IMG/VR virus record: IMGVR_UViG_3300012006_000022
Location: 760-28,831 of that record
Source: a virus
Length of the DNA: 28,072 bases
Direction: 5' to 3' (one strand)
In this document: positions 15,686 to 22,194 of the stretch, piece by piece
How positions within the stretch are numbered: position 1 is the first letter of the stretch
Layout: the number at the start of each line of letters is the position of its first letter
The notes under the pieces: generated by a model
What the model was told of the DNA's origin: nothing
The model's database searches: none
What the model saw: only the letters and a program-made list of their open reading frames with translations
Made by a program: the position numbers and the translations under genes

Positions 15686-15831
15686 TTTATCACCTCATTT
15701 TGCCCTAAAAAATCATGCAAAAATCCTGAAATTTGCGAGAAGGTACTCCCGCCCCCCGGCTGGATTTGTCGATCCCCCCCTACCTGCCGATCTGTCATGT
15801 GGTTTTTCCCTGAGATTTTGAAGGTTTTCAT
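15682..15831 (-). CDS. small 49-aa gene between HNH and terS
   Basis: A short frame fills the whole interval between the HNH gene and terS. Its ATG overlaps the HNH stop as ATGA (15831-15828) and its TGA overlaps the terS start as GTGA (15685-15682), a fit that is unlikely by chance. The product begins MKTFKISGKNHMTDRQVGG, has a Gly-rich middle (QPGGGSTF) and ends FLHDFLGQNEVIK. The two G-runs visible in the DNA (seven and six G) are glycine/proline codons here. No family is recognised. It may assist the terminase or the HNH nuclease. The end of the HNH frame also has an in-phase A AAA AAG (15840-15834) whose -1 frame is this one, so a minor fusion is possible. Confidence 0.65.
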   Translation of the reverse strand: MKTFKISGKNHMTDRQVGGDRQIQPGGGSTFSQISGFLHDFLGQNEVIK

Positions 15832-16121
15832 TTCTTTTTTCCCCAAGTCTCATGCCATGTTTTGCTGTTGTGGCAGCTAACACACAAAGGTTGCAGGTTT
15901 GTCTTGTGGTTTGTGCCACCTTGTTTCAAAGGTTGGATATGGTCAACACAGGTGGCTGGCCCTTGGCATCCTCTGCACAAGGGTTCCTCTCTGAGGATGG
16001 CTAGCCTAATCTTTTCCCATGCTCGACCATAGCCTCTGCGGTGTGGTGATGGTCGGTCTGTGCGCCTGCCCTGGGCTGGTCTTGGATTGTGTTTCTTGTG
16101 GTCGTGATCTGATGGCATCAT
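15828..16121 (-). CDS. terminase-associated HNH endonuclease
   Basis: The start at 16121 gives an ATGA overlap with rusA and has AGG upstream; an ATG at 16145 would add eight residues. The 97-aa product has a basic, His-rich N-terminus (HDHKKHNPRPAQGRR), the helix RGYGRAWEKIRLAILREEP and the HNH core: CRGC, then CVDHIQPLKQGG with the catalytic DH, and NLQPLCVSCHNSKT with two more Cys. HNH proteins encoded next to the terminase cut DNA with the terminase at cos sites in HK97-like phages, so this is probably a packaging protein rather than a homing nuclease. Confidence 0.92.
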   Translation of the reverse strand: MMPSDHDHKKHNPRPAQGRRTDRPSPHRRGYGRAWEKIRLAILREEPLCRGCQGPATCVDHIQPLKQGGTNHKTNLQPLCVSCHNSKTWHETWGKKK

Positions 16122-16501
16122 GCACCTGCTATCGTTAGGTGGCATTCTGCAGGTCTACCATCACCCTTGGCATAGGTGACCACCAATCGGGTGATATGTT
16201 GGCAGTTGTCCTCTTGAATGATTCCCACATGCTGTAACAGATCCAGCACTGGTTTCCAGCAGTTATCCAAATCGCGATCTTTGCGCCAACCTGACCCACC
16301 AATAATGGTCATGGTTATGGCATAGGGTGGATTGATTACCTTGCCCTTCTTGGTGAGCATTGCCATTAACTCTGCAGCTTTGTGCCAGTCTGTATATTTC
16401 TTGGACCTATAGACCTGACCCCTGCGGGATGCCCGAAAGATATGGTTTGCGCTCGGTGGTATTGGAAGCTCTAGCCTCATACCCCCATTTTTGCCCATCA
16501 T
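16118..16501 (-). CDS. rusA: RusA-family Holliday junction resolvase
   Basis: A 127-aa nuclease that resolves branched DNA before packaging. The RusA pattern is clear: LPIPPSANHIFRASRRG (beta strand and N-H), KKYTDWHKAAELM and the acidic catalytic site in RKDRDLDNCWKPVLDLLQ followed by GIIQEDNCQHI (family D.DN..K...D.L...g.i.DD). Ile-Ile-Gln-Glu-Asp replaces the commoner DD pair. The start may be ATG at 16501 or an internal ATG at residue 8; no strong ribosome site distinguishes them. Neighbours are a zinc-ribbon gene upstream and the HNH gene downstream. Confidence 0.93.
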   Translation of the reverse strand: MMGKNGGMRLELPIPPSANHIFRASRRGQVYRSKKYTDWHKAAELMAMLTKKGKVINPPYAITMTIIGGSGWRKDRDLDNCWKPVLDLLQHVGIIQEDNCQHITRLVVTYAKGDGRPAECHLTIAGA

Positions 16502-16518
16502 GTGCTAGATACAAAATC

Positions 16519-16737
16519 TCAAGGACTGGATTTAGCCCTAGCCAGCTTAGCCTTGGCAGTCTTTAGCTGAAACTTTAGCAGCCTTCTTTCATGCCTTAGC
16601 TGTGCAATCATGGCTTTCTGTTTACCTAATAAGACCATCATCTGAGTGGCAGTGCGGGCTTCAGATCCGCAGTAACCACACACACCATACCTAAGAAGCC
16701 TTATCCTTAAACAACTTCTGCAAGTTCCTGCTGTGAT
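16519..16737 (-). CDS. small zinc-ribbon protein without a canonical start codon
   Basis: A frame of up to 72 codons reads VITAGTCRSCLRIRLLRYG, then VCGYCGSEARTATQMM and a Lys/Arg/Leu-rich helix to the stop at 16519. Two CxxC pairs at normal spacing (TCRSC and VCGYC) and the basic coiled-coil tail look like a real DNA- or RNA-binding protein. Between the upstream stop in this frame and the first Cys there is no ATG, GTG, TTG or CTG. AGGAG lies seven bases before an ATC (16737-16735), so ATC could be the start. Alternatively the ATG at 16752 (ATG GTA GGA GAA TAG) was the start and one base is missing, by mutation or sequencing error. Coordinates assume ATC. Confidence 0.55.
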   Translation of the reverse strand: MTAGTCRSCLRIRLLRYGVCGYCGSEARTATQMMVLLGKQKAMIAQLRHERRLLKFQLKTAKAKLARAKSSP

Positions 16738-16747
16738 AACTATTCTC

Positions 16748-17296
16748 CTACCATTTGAGTGTTTCGGGTGGGGTTAAAAACTCTTGCTCAATGGTAATCC
16801 GGTGCAGCCCTTCATGCCACCAGTGGTGCTTAAGTCGGTCAACAACTTCACCATGGATGGATCCAATGATCTCAACTGATACAGTCTCAGGTTTGCTTGG
16901 ATGTTCACTTTGAACCACACACAGCACATACCTAACCTTGGTATCTAATTTGTGTGGGGTAATAATTAGCCAGGGAATTGGGTCAGTGATAAGATCACGG
17001 GTCTTGACATCCAGCCCTGGCATATCCGTTCCACCATCCGTCAGGGATTGGGATTCATGAAGGTTGGCCTGTTGCTCCCAGAATCCTGACAGGTCACCAT
17101 ATAGCCATTCCCACAGAGCTGCTTCACCACACAGACCACAAAACTGGTTATAGGTTCTAGCTTGCTCTTCACTGATACCAAACTTAGTCATTCTCTGAAT
17201 ATGAATAGGCCAGTTGTTTTTCTTAAACCATACCGATTTTGCTTCACCAATTCGCCAAAGTAAATTTGTTGTATGTGGACCAAAATCAATTAGCAT
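16748..17296 (-). CDS. putative PD-(D/E)XK-fold nuclease
   Basis: A 182-aa protein with AAAGGA eight bases before the ATG. Its order of motifs resembles small restriction-fold nucleases: a helix with Glu in CGEAALWEWLYG (E58), then DGGTDMPGLDVKT (D87, D91, D96, K98, the D..DxK site), the strand KVRYVLCVVQS and VEIIGSIHGE. These families often read G.xxE.A...lg, DGG.D......DVKT, YVLv and v.ivGwi. The substrate cannot be told; a role in recombination or host DNA degradation fits the place between replication and rusA genes. The assignment is by motif only. Confidence 0.55.
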   Translation of the reverse strand: MLIDFGPHTTNLLWRIGEAKSVWFKKNNWPIHIQRMTKFGISEEQARTYNQFCGLCGEAALWEWLYGDLSGFWEQQANLHESQSLTDGGTDMPGLDVKTRDLITDPIPWLIITPHKLDTKVRYVLCVVQSEHPSKPETVSVEIIGSIHGEVVDRLKHHWWHEGLHRITIEQEFLTPPETLKW

Positions 17297-17336
17297 GGAT
17301 TCCTTTTCCGGTTGCGGGATCCATCCCTATAAGATT

Positions 17337-18005
17337 TCAGCCGTAAGTTCTAACCGATGCATCTACAATCATTCTTGGTGGTTCTTCCTCTGGTGCTTGA
17401 AATCGTTTGACGATCCTGTCTAGAATCTCATTTAGTTCTTTGTTGGCATTGGGTGTCAGGTCATTAATGGTTTTAGCCAGGTTGCGCTCGGACTCTTCAG
17501 CCTGCGCCATGTGTCGCATCCAGTTTGGGTTCCTTAGTTCGTATAACTCCAAGGTCATGACTGATTTTTTTCCCTCACCTGATGCAGTGGTTTTAAATGG
17601 CAGAGAGTTGATGCAGATGCAGCTCACCCAGCTTTTAATCTTAGATGTCCAGATCCCATCTTTCACATGCGCTAGGAATGGCACCAAAACCAAACCAGTG
17701 CCACGACACATCGAGCAGTCAGCCACCTCAGGTTTAACAGTCCTGCGGTAGTTATCCCTGCGGATTCTTAAAGCCTTTTCAAGTTCGTAAATGGTTTCTT
17801 CTCGTTTAAATATTTTGACCCCTGTCAAATCCTTGGAAGCCGCCAAAAGTTCCTCAGGTCCATAACCTTCACCTGCAAAATAGGTCGACCAAGCTAAAAG
17901 CATTTTCAGTTCCCTTTCTTGATCCCAGCCATAGAAGGTGGAGTGAAACTGAATCCAATCGGGCCAGTCAAAATAAGGTTGGTTTGCATCGATAGTGATA
18001 TTCAT
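17337..18005 (-). CDS. protein with CxxCxGxG-type zinc site, unknown
   Basis: A 222-aa protein whose ATG overlaps the end of the replication protein gene (ATGA). The N-terminal half is acidic and aromatic (DWPDWIQFHSTFYGW), followed by a helical part ending in RIRRDNYRRTVKPEV. A DnaJ-like zinc half-site CSMCRGTG follows near residue 117, with a second Cys pair later (VSCICIN). The C-terminal ~70 residues are helical and charged. By position after the initiator-like gene it may assist replication, for example as a helicase-loading or primase-like factor, but no family is recognised. Confidence 0.65.
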   Translation of the reverse strand: MNITIDANQPYFDWPDWIQFHSTFYGWDQERELKMLLAWSTYFAGEGYGPEELLAASKDLTGVKIFKREETIYELEKALRIRRDNYRRTVKPEVADCSMCRGTGLVLVPFLAHVKDGIWTSKIKSWVSCICINSLPFKTTASGEGKKSVMTLELYELRNPNWMRHMAQAEESERNLAKTINDLTPNANKELNEILDRIVKRFQAPEEEPPRMIVDASVRTYG

Positions 18006-18796
18006 GGTTGAATCCTTTGTGGTAACTGAAATCCCCTGGGCATGGCTGATAAAGCTGCCTGCAGATCAGGCTTGGCTTTGCCGTTGGTTTGAAAGGTTCT
18101 TGGTTGCGCTGGCCTATCTGTTTGCGTTGCCATCCATCTGGACAGAAATGATGGCATTCCCTTTGCCGTTTTTCGCTTAGATGTATTGGTCTCTGTCCAA
18201 AGCTTGGCTTTTTTAATCCAATCCAAAATAGGGGCATCTGGATAGGCTTCTTGGATCTGATCAAATAGCTTTTGAGTTAGTGACCATGTCTTGGGATTTC
18301 CTACACATGGAAAGATCATTTCAGGTTGGTAAAGTTCTGGACTGGTTGGCTCAGAGATGGGAACCAGCTCAGAGCAGGTGTCTGCCTCTCCTCTTCTCTC
18401 TCTCTCCTCTGTCTCTTCCTCTTCTCTTCTCTCCTCTACTCTAGGCACTGTTTTGCACACATCTGCTTGCAGGTTGCTAGCATCTGCTTGCATAGTGCTA
18501 GCATCAACTTCAATAATTTGAAATAAACCTTTATCCAGTAATGACTTAATACCTTTTAGGCATTCAGCATCAGTAACCCTCAACACCACTGCAATGTCTT
18601 CAATGCTGTAAGGTATGTGTCCATCTGTATAGGTACTGGCTAAAATCCACAACATGGGGCAAAGTGACCTCCCAAACACATCTAGCCTAAGAAATGCAGG
18701 GTCCATCAGGCAACCTCTGTGCAGTTTTATCCAGGGTGGATTCCTGTTCTTGTAGTGTTGAAAGTTGGACCAGTTTTTAGGTACTAGAAATTGCAT
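18002..18796 (-). CDS. replication-initiator-like protein (phage O/DnaD-type organisation)
   Basis: A 264-aa protein. The N-terminal ~95 residues look like the winged-helix domain of phage replication proteins: NRNPPWIKLHRGCLMDPAFL, a helix on LCPMLWILASTYTDG, IPYSIEDIAVVLRV and LKGIKSLLDKGLFQII. A low-complexity linker follows: two near copies of an ADAS/QADAS unit (about 98-112), then EERREEEETEERERRGE encoded by an almost pure purine tract. The C-terminal part has AYPDAPILDWIKKAKLW and KGMPSFLSRWMATQ, the usual end motif of such proteins (T.kg...fl.rWl). It probably binds the phage origin and loads the host helicase; the origin may lie in the repeated linker DNA, as in lambda O (inference). 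Confidence 0.7.
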   Translation of the reverse strand: MQFLVPKNWSNFQHYKNRNPPWIKLHRGCLMDPAFLRLDVFGRSLCPMLWILASTYTDGHIPYSIEDIAVVLRVTDAECLKGIKSLLDKGLFQIIEVDASTMQADASNLQADVCKTVPRVEERREEEETEERERRGEADTCSELVPISEPTSPELYQPEMIFPCVGNPKTWSLTQKLFDQIQEAYPDAPILDWIKKAKLWTETNTSKRKTAKGMPSFLSRWMATQTDRPAQPRTFQTNGKAKPDLQAALSAMPRGFQLPQRIQP

Positions 18797-18815
18797 TTTT
18801 CTCTCTTTAGTTATA

Positions 18816-18835
18816 GGTGGGGTAATTCCCCCACC
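18816..18835 (-). promoter_or_regulatory. hairpin in the leader of the replication gene
   Basis: A perfect 7-bp inverted repeat GGTGGGG / CCCCACC with a 6-base loop ends about 20 bases before the ATG of the replication protein. It has no T-tract. It may be an operator or a mRNA structure affecting translation of the initiator. Confidence 0.45.
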
Positions 18836-18841
18836 CTGTTA

Positions 18842-18910
18842 TAAAAACCCCATTGCAAATGTTAAACCCCAGCATCAACAACAAGTCTTAGCTGGCATCA
18901 TTGCAATGGG
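18842..18910 (-). terminator. long stem-loop with T-tract after the early genes
   Basis: Immediately after the stop of the 83-aa gene, CCCATTGCAA (18910-18901) pairs perfectly with TTGCAATGGG (18858-18849), followed by GTTTTTAT. The 42-base interval holds an inner stem CCAGC/GCTGG. It reads as a nested hairpin terminator or attenuator separating the recombination genes from the replication gene. The large loop makes it weaker than a classical terminator. Confidence 0.5.
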
Positions 18911-18911
18911 A

Positions 18912-19163
18912 TTACTCCTGCAAATTGGTTGCTTTGGCGATAGCTGCCCTAGCTGCTTTTTCAATTTCGAGCTTTATACCACTGGCATTCGGCCATTCGT
19001 TGGTAACATCATGTTTCAGTTCCCATGCGATAAGGGCAACTGCTCGCTCCAAAGCTTGGAGTAGTTCGGGTGCTGCTGCATTAAGCTTTGCGGTGTTGTT
19101 AAATTCTGCAACTACCCATGTCTTTGGATCGTTTATAATGTTGTCAAGTTCTTCTGGGGTCAT
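18912..19163 (-). CDS. small phage protein, unknown
   Basis: An 83-aa acidic helical protein: MTPEELDNIINDPKTW, then LNAAAPELLQALERAVALIA and KAARAAIAKATNL. The AAPELL-ALE and ARAAIAKA segments are common in small phage proteins of the Ea22-like kind, whose function is unknown. The start overlaps the previous stop as ATGA. Confidence 0.65.
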   Translation of the reverse strand: MTPEELDNIINDPKTWVVAEFNNTAKLNAAAPELLQALERAVALIAWELKHDVTNEWPNASGIKLEIEKAARAAIAKATNLQE

Positions 19164-19462
19164 ACCTTCTCCTTTAAACTGTTTGCTATCGCCAGATAAG
19201 CAGCAGCATCTTCCAATGAATCCTGATGATGCCCTTTAGACAGTCGCGCGATTTTAAGCAGTGCCATCATGATTGCAACATCATAGGGAGTGGTTTTGCA
19301 GTCGGTGTAGGTCTGCCAGTACAAAGCAATTTTAGCCAGGCTAATTGCTGGGGGTTCATACTCAGCAGCTCGTTCCCTAATCAGGTCATAACAGCGTTCA
19401 AAGAATGCTGAAATGTTTTCATGTTCATCTGGTGGTAGATGTGGGATGGGTTCGTAGGTCAT
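19160..19462 (-). CDS. DUF6378-like small phage protein
   Basis: A 100-aa protein with the pattern LAKIALYWQTYTDCKTTPYD, then VAIMMALLKIARLSKG, EDAAAYLAIAN near the end. This order (Ia.lW..yl....t..Dva.mM.llKiaR....D...D.agY.a) is that of the DUF6378 family of phage proteins, whose role is unknown. It overlaps both neighbours by ATGA. Confidence 0.75.
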   Translation of the reverse strand: MTYEPIPHLPPDEHENISAFFERCYDLIRERAAEYEPPAISLAKIALYWQTYTDCKTTPYDVAIMMALLKIARLSKGHHQDSLEDAAAYLAIANSLKEKV

Positions 19463-20043
19463 TGGGAATCACCTAACATTTCAAGAAGTGCGTTTTTTAT
19501 TGCCCAAGATTTTGAAGATGTTTTATTAATTCCACCAGCAATAGGATGGAAATGAACAGATGTTTTAGCAAGCCACTTGTTTAGAATTTCTTTTGAAAAA
19601 GGAATTCCAGTATCACACAATCTTTTAATTAATAACTCTAATGGTTTTATAGATTTGTTATTCCAGAATGTTCCATACACATTACCATGGTCATCCTTTA
19701 TCCATTCAAAAACAAATTTACTATCTAACACATCTGGCATTTCACAATGACATCTAGAGCATAACGGAATAATGTTACTTGGATCATCATTACCACCTAA
19801 TGATTGTGGGATAATATGGCATTTGTGGAATGGAGTGTTACAACCACATCTCCAGCAATAAACATCAGCCTCACACCAATCAACACCTAGGAAACTTTCA
19901 TCAATTAACTTGGACCAATATTCAATGCTTTCATGAATCCATTTAAAAGCTGTTCTATTATGCTTATTTCTTTGCTCAATAAATCTTCTATCTTCTCTTG
20001 GATCTTTAGATAATGGCATCTTTTCCAGTTGTTGTAGGTTCAT
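19459..20043 (-). CDS. HNH endonuclease, AT-rich insert
   Basis: A 194-aa protein with an HNH core: VYCWRCGCNTPFHKCHIIPQ (Cys pairs and catalytic H), SLGGNDDPSNIIPLCSRCHC. The flanks are helical and Lys/Trp-rich without another known domain. The gene is clearly more AT-rich than its neighbours, with AAT/AAA/TTT codons, which suggests recent transfer, yet its start and stop overlap the adjacent genes as ATGA. It is not split by or inserted in a conserved gene, so a free-standing homing nuclease or an accessory nuclease are both possible. Confidence 0.8.
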   Translation of the reverse strand: MNLQQLEKMPLSKDPREDRRFIEQRNKHNRTAFKWIHESIEYWSKLIDESFLGVDWCEADVYCWRCGCNTPFHKCHIIPQSLGGNDDPSNIIPLCSRCHCEMPDVLDSKFVFEWIKDDHGNVYGTFWNNKSIKPLELLIKRLCDTGIPFSKEILNKWLAKTSVHFHPIAGGINKTSSKSWAIKNALLEMLGDSQ

Positions 20044-20273
20044 AGTGGTGCTGCCCCTTGGTTTTCATAGTTGGTTCCACCAGATGCCAAGAACTTTTCC
20101 AAGTCAGCAATTAGCCATCTTGGATTCCTTTTTCCCAAGGGAATTGGTTTAGGAAACTGACCTTCATAAAGCAGTTTAAATACCTGTGACTTTCCAATTC
20201 CTAGCATTTTGGCAACTTCTCTAGCAGATACTGCCAACCTTACTGGGTTTGGTAGGTGTATTTTTTCATTCAT
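20040..20273 (-). CDS. AlpA/MerR-like helix-turn-helix protein (excisionase-like)
   Basis: I choose ATG at 20273, with GAAGGA eight bases upstream, giving 77 aa. The core VSAREVAKMLGIGKSQVFKL is a winged HTH, and GQFPKPIPLGKRNPRWLIAD matches the AlpA pattern (FP.pi.lg.r...W...dl..wl). Such proteins act as excisionases or as transcription activators. A GTG at 20462 would add 63 residues, but it lacks a ribosome site and the DNA there holds a hairpin and a candidate promoter, so the 204 bases 20274-20477 are treated as noncoding. Confidence 0.8.
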   Translation of the reverse strand: MNEKIHLPNPVRLAVSAREVAKMLGIGKSQVFKLLYEGQFPKPIPLGKRNPRWLIADLEKFLASGGTNYENQGAAPL

Positions 20274-20305
20274 CTGATTAATCCTTCTTAGAATTGTGTG
20301 TGTTT

Positions 20306-20333
20306 TAAATATCAGGCTGGCTAGTTCTGACAA
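20306..20333 (-). promoter_or_regulatory. possible promoter before the AlpA-like gene
   Basis: TTGTCA (20333-20328) and TATTTA (20311-20306) are 16 bases apart, about 35 bases before the ribosome site of the AlpA-like gene. Upstream, CCACAG/CTGTGG forms a 6-bp hairpin just after the SSB-like gene. The match to sigma70 boxes is moderate. Confidence 0.3.
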
Positions 20334-20477
20334 CAAGTCAGGTGTGTTACTGGCCATCTCAACTGGCACAAACCAACCTGATAAGCGCATAAATATTAAT
20401 GATGCTGGTGGGTGGGTAACAGCATCCCCATCGAAACCCCACAGAAGATTAACTGTGGCCACCCCAGATGGGTTGGT

Positions 20478-20930
20478 CTAGAAGGGCAGGTCATCCAGTT
20501 CAGCCTGGAGTTCTGCATTGGATTCTGATAGTTCATCAAGACCAATGGCAGGGTAACCATTAGAGGTGGTGCTTTTATGGAAACTCAGGATGTGATTGGT
20601 CAAAGTTTCACCTGCCTTGATTAACTCATTTTCGTAAGGCTTATTAAACTTTGGACCCCATGCATTAACATCAAAGCCAATCCTACCCAAGCTGGTTAGC
20701 AGTCTTCTGAAATCTGCATCAGTCTTTAGCCAATAAGTTATCTGAGTTTCTACCCCTGCCAACATCACTTTGATCTGATAGGTCTGTTTTTTCTCACCAG
20801 TTTCCTTGATGGTTACCTCAACAAAACCAGCAAAAGAAATCTTGCCAGAATACTTTCCATCTGGAAGATCATTAGCCTTGGCAAACTTTGATTGCTGTTT
20901 CAGATCTTGCTGCACATTCATAAAATCCAT
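20478..20930 (-). CDS. single-stranded DNA-binding-like protein with DDLPF tail
   Basis: A 150-aa protein (AGGAG eight bases before ATG). The first ~110 residues are a beta-rich domain: LPDGKYSGKISFAGFVEVTI, GEKKQTYQIKVMLAGVETQI and TYWLKTDADFRRLLTSLGRI, of the DUF669-like type found in phage ssDNA-binding proteins. The chain ends in an acidic tail whose last residues are DDLPF, close to the DDDIPF tip by which bacterial SSB binds partner proteins. It lies in one run with Gp157 and an annealing-type protein, so it probably coats ssDNA during phage recombination and replication. Confidence 0.7.
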   Translation of the reverse strand: MDFMNVQQDLKQQSKFAKANDLPDGKYSGKISFAGFVEVTIKETGEKKQTYQIKVMLAGVETQITYWLKTDADFRRLLTSLGRIGFDVNAWGPKFNKPYENELIKAGETLTNHILSFHKSTTSNGYPAIGLDELSESNAELQAELDDLPF

Positions 20931-20941
20931 GAGTCATTCTC

Positions 20942-21466
20942 CTATTTAATTCTTAAAGAAGTTCCGCGCTGTAGTAATTTGACACCCTCAATTTCAGTTC
21001 CCATTTCCAAAGCTTTCCTAATGCTGGCGTTATCAGCTTCAATCGTGACCTTCTGGAATTGAACTGGTAACTGATCTGCTGGAAGATCCACCTGAAGTGG
21101 TTGAACTCCACCATTATTGGCTATGCTTACCTTGAAGGTTTTGCACTCAAGCTTTTGAATCGATTGAGCTTCAAAGAAAAACTTTAATCTTTCCTTTAAA
21201 CTCTTAACCATGTTTTCATTAGTCAGGGCCAAGTTCCTAATCCTTTTGGCTTCAGTCTGCCTAACTAAAGCCCTGGCCTCTATCTCCCTAATCAGCCAGC
21301 AGTAGTTTTCCACTTTGGATTCAATGGATCCTTCAAGCTCTTTCAACAGGTCATCAATGGTGGTATCAATTTCACCTGTCATTTCCCCTGCATCATCCGT
21401 CTTGGCTTCTGTTTCCATCCAAAACTTCATAATGGCTGTGCTAGCAGATAAATCAAATAAGCTCAT
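20942..21466 (-). CDS. siphovirus Gp157 family protein
   Basis: A 174-aa coiled-coil protein: MSLFDLSASTAIMKFWME, SIESKVENYCWLIREIEARA, a helical segment with KSLKERLKFFFEAQSIQKLE, then KTFKVSIANNGG and FQKVTIEADNASIRKALEMG with the end RGTSLRIK. The order (K.enY...i..le, l.e.mea...kkl.t..f.i.i..n......ik.al..g..i.ga.l....slri) is that of Gp157 proteins, found beside ssDNA-binding and recombination genes; the family was first linked to phage resistance in Streptococcus thermophilus. Start overlaps as TAATG. Confidence 0.92.
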   Translation of the reverse strand: MSLFDLSASTAIMKFWMETEAKTDDAGEMTGEIDTTIDDLLKELEGSIESKVENYCWLIREIEARALVRQTEAKRIRNLALTNENMVKSLKERLKFFFEAQSIQKLECKTFKVSIANNGGVQPLQVDLPADQLPVQFQKVTIEADNASIRKALEMGTEIEGVKLLQRGTSLRIK

Positions 21467-22194
21467 TATTTAGCCCCTCCCATCTTCTTGGCTATTAGCT
21501 TTTCAGCATCGATCCGTTGAGCTTCTACCAATTCATCAACTGAATTAACTTTGTAATGTTTTAGCATCCCCTTCATGGTGCCAGGGAAAGCATGCTCCAC
21601 TGCATTGCAAGCTTCTTGGAATGTTTCCATGGGCTTCTGCTCATCCACTACTACTGCCACTGGTGCTGCCAGAGATGGTAAAGCAATCCTAGTTTGTAGC
21701 TGTAACTGGGGTTCAACTTCAGTTTCATCCAGCCAACCAAGACCGCAGATAGATAAAGTAACCCTGCGCTTAGCCTTAGTCTCAGCACACATAATCTTGT
21801 TAGATCTGGCTTCACCCTGCAAACCCTTCAAACTGACTACCCCACAGGATTCATCATTCCTTCCAGTCATGTCCTCTGCTCGAGCTGTTACTGTGTAGAT
21901 GTCTTCCACCAGTTCCCTGCTTAGGATCTGGATGCTGACTCCATGAAGTTTCCTAAGCTGATCGCTGCAAGCTCGGGTTGCGTATAACTTCAACTTCCCA
22001 CCCAATGGGATAAACTCAAAAGGCTGGGTATGTGGATTCAGGCCAAGACTTTCACAGACCCGCATATAGTAGGCACTGCGTTGATCTTCACTTAGGGTAG
22101 ATAGATCGCCCTGGATAAGGACCGCATCTGTTTTTACTGCCTCTAGCTCAGCAGGTCTCACACTGCTATTTTTTGTCTTCAAAATTGTTGTCAT
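21466..22194 (-). CDS. putative single-strand annealing protein (RecT/Red-beta-like)
   Basis: A 242-aa protein. YYMRVCESLGLNPHTQPFEF and LGGKLKLYATRACSDQLRKL resemble the opening of RecT/Red-beta-type proteins (c...gLNP....f.....gg......y), and MCAETKAKRRVTLSICGLGW with LDETEVE is a conserved block in phage recombination proteins of this type. The C-terminus is helical with a basic end (AEKLIAKKMGGAK). Neighbours (Gp157 and SSB-like) fit a recombination module. A different family of phage recombination or repair protein cannot be excluded without a search. AAGGA precedes the ATG; it overlaps csrA by 29 bases. Confidence 0.6.
   Translation of the reverse strand: MTTILKTKNSSVRPAELEAVKTDAVLIQGDLSTLSEDQRSAYYMRVCESLGLNPHTQPFEFIPLGGKLKLYATRACSDQLRKLHGVSIQILSRELVEDIYTVTARAEDMTGRNDESCGVVSLKGLQGEARSNKIMCAETKAKRRVTLSICGLGWLDETEVEPQLQLQTRIALPSLAAPVAVVVDEQKPMETFQEACNAVEHAFPGTMKGMLKHYKVNSVDELVEAQRIDAEKLIAKKMGGAK

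Noticed and set aside
15713-15919. 68-codon minus-strand frame overlapping the HNH end
   Set aside because: It is out of frame with the HNH core and lacks a ribosome site; the 49-aa frame with overlaps on both sides explains the gap better.
18400-18480. CRISPR-like or tandem satellite array in the replication gene
   Set aside because: Only two copies of a short direct repeat followed by a low-complexity purine tract; no regular spacers.
20274-20462. N-terminal extension of the AlpA-like protein from a GTG
   Set aside because: No ribosome site at the GTG, while the internal ATG has GAAGGA at good spacing and starts a full-length AlpA domain.
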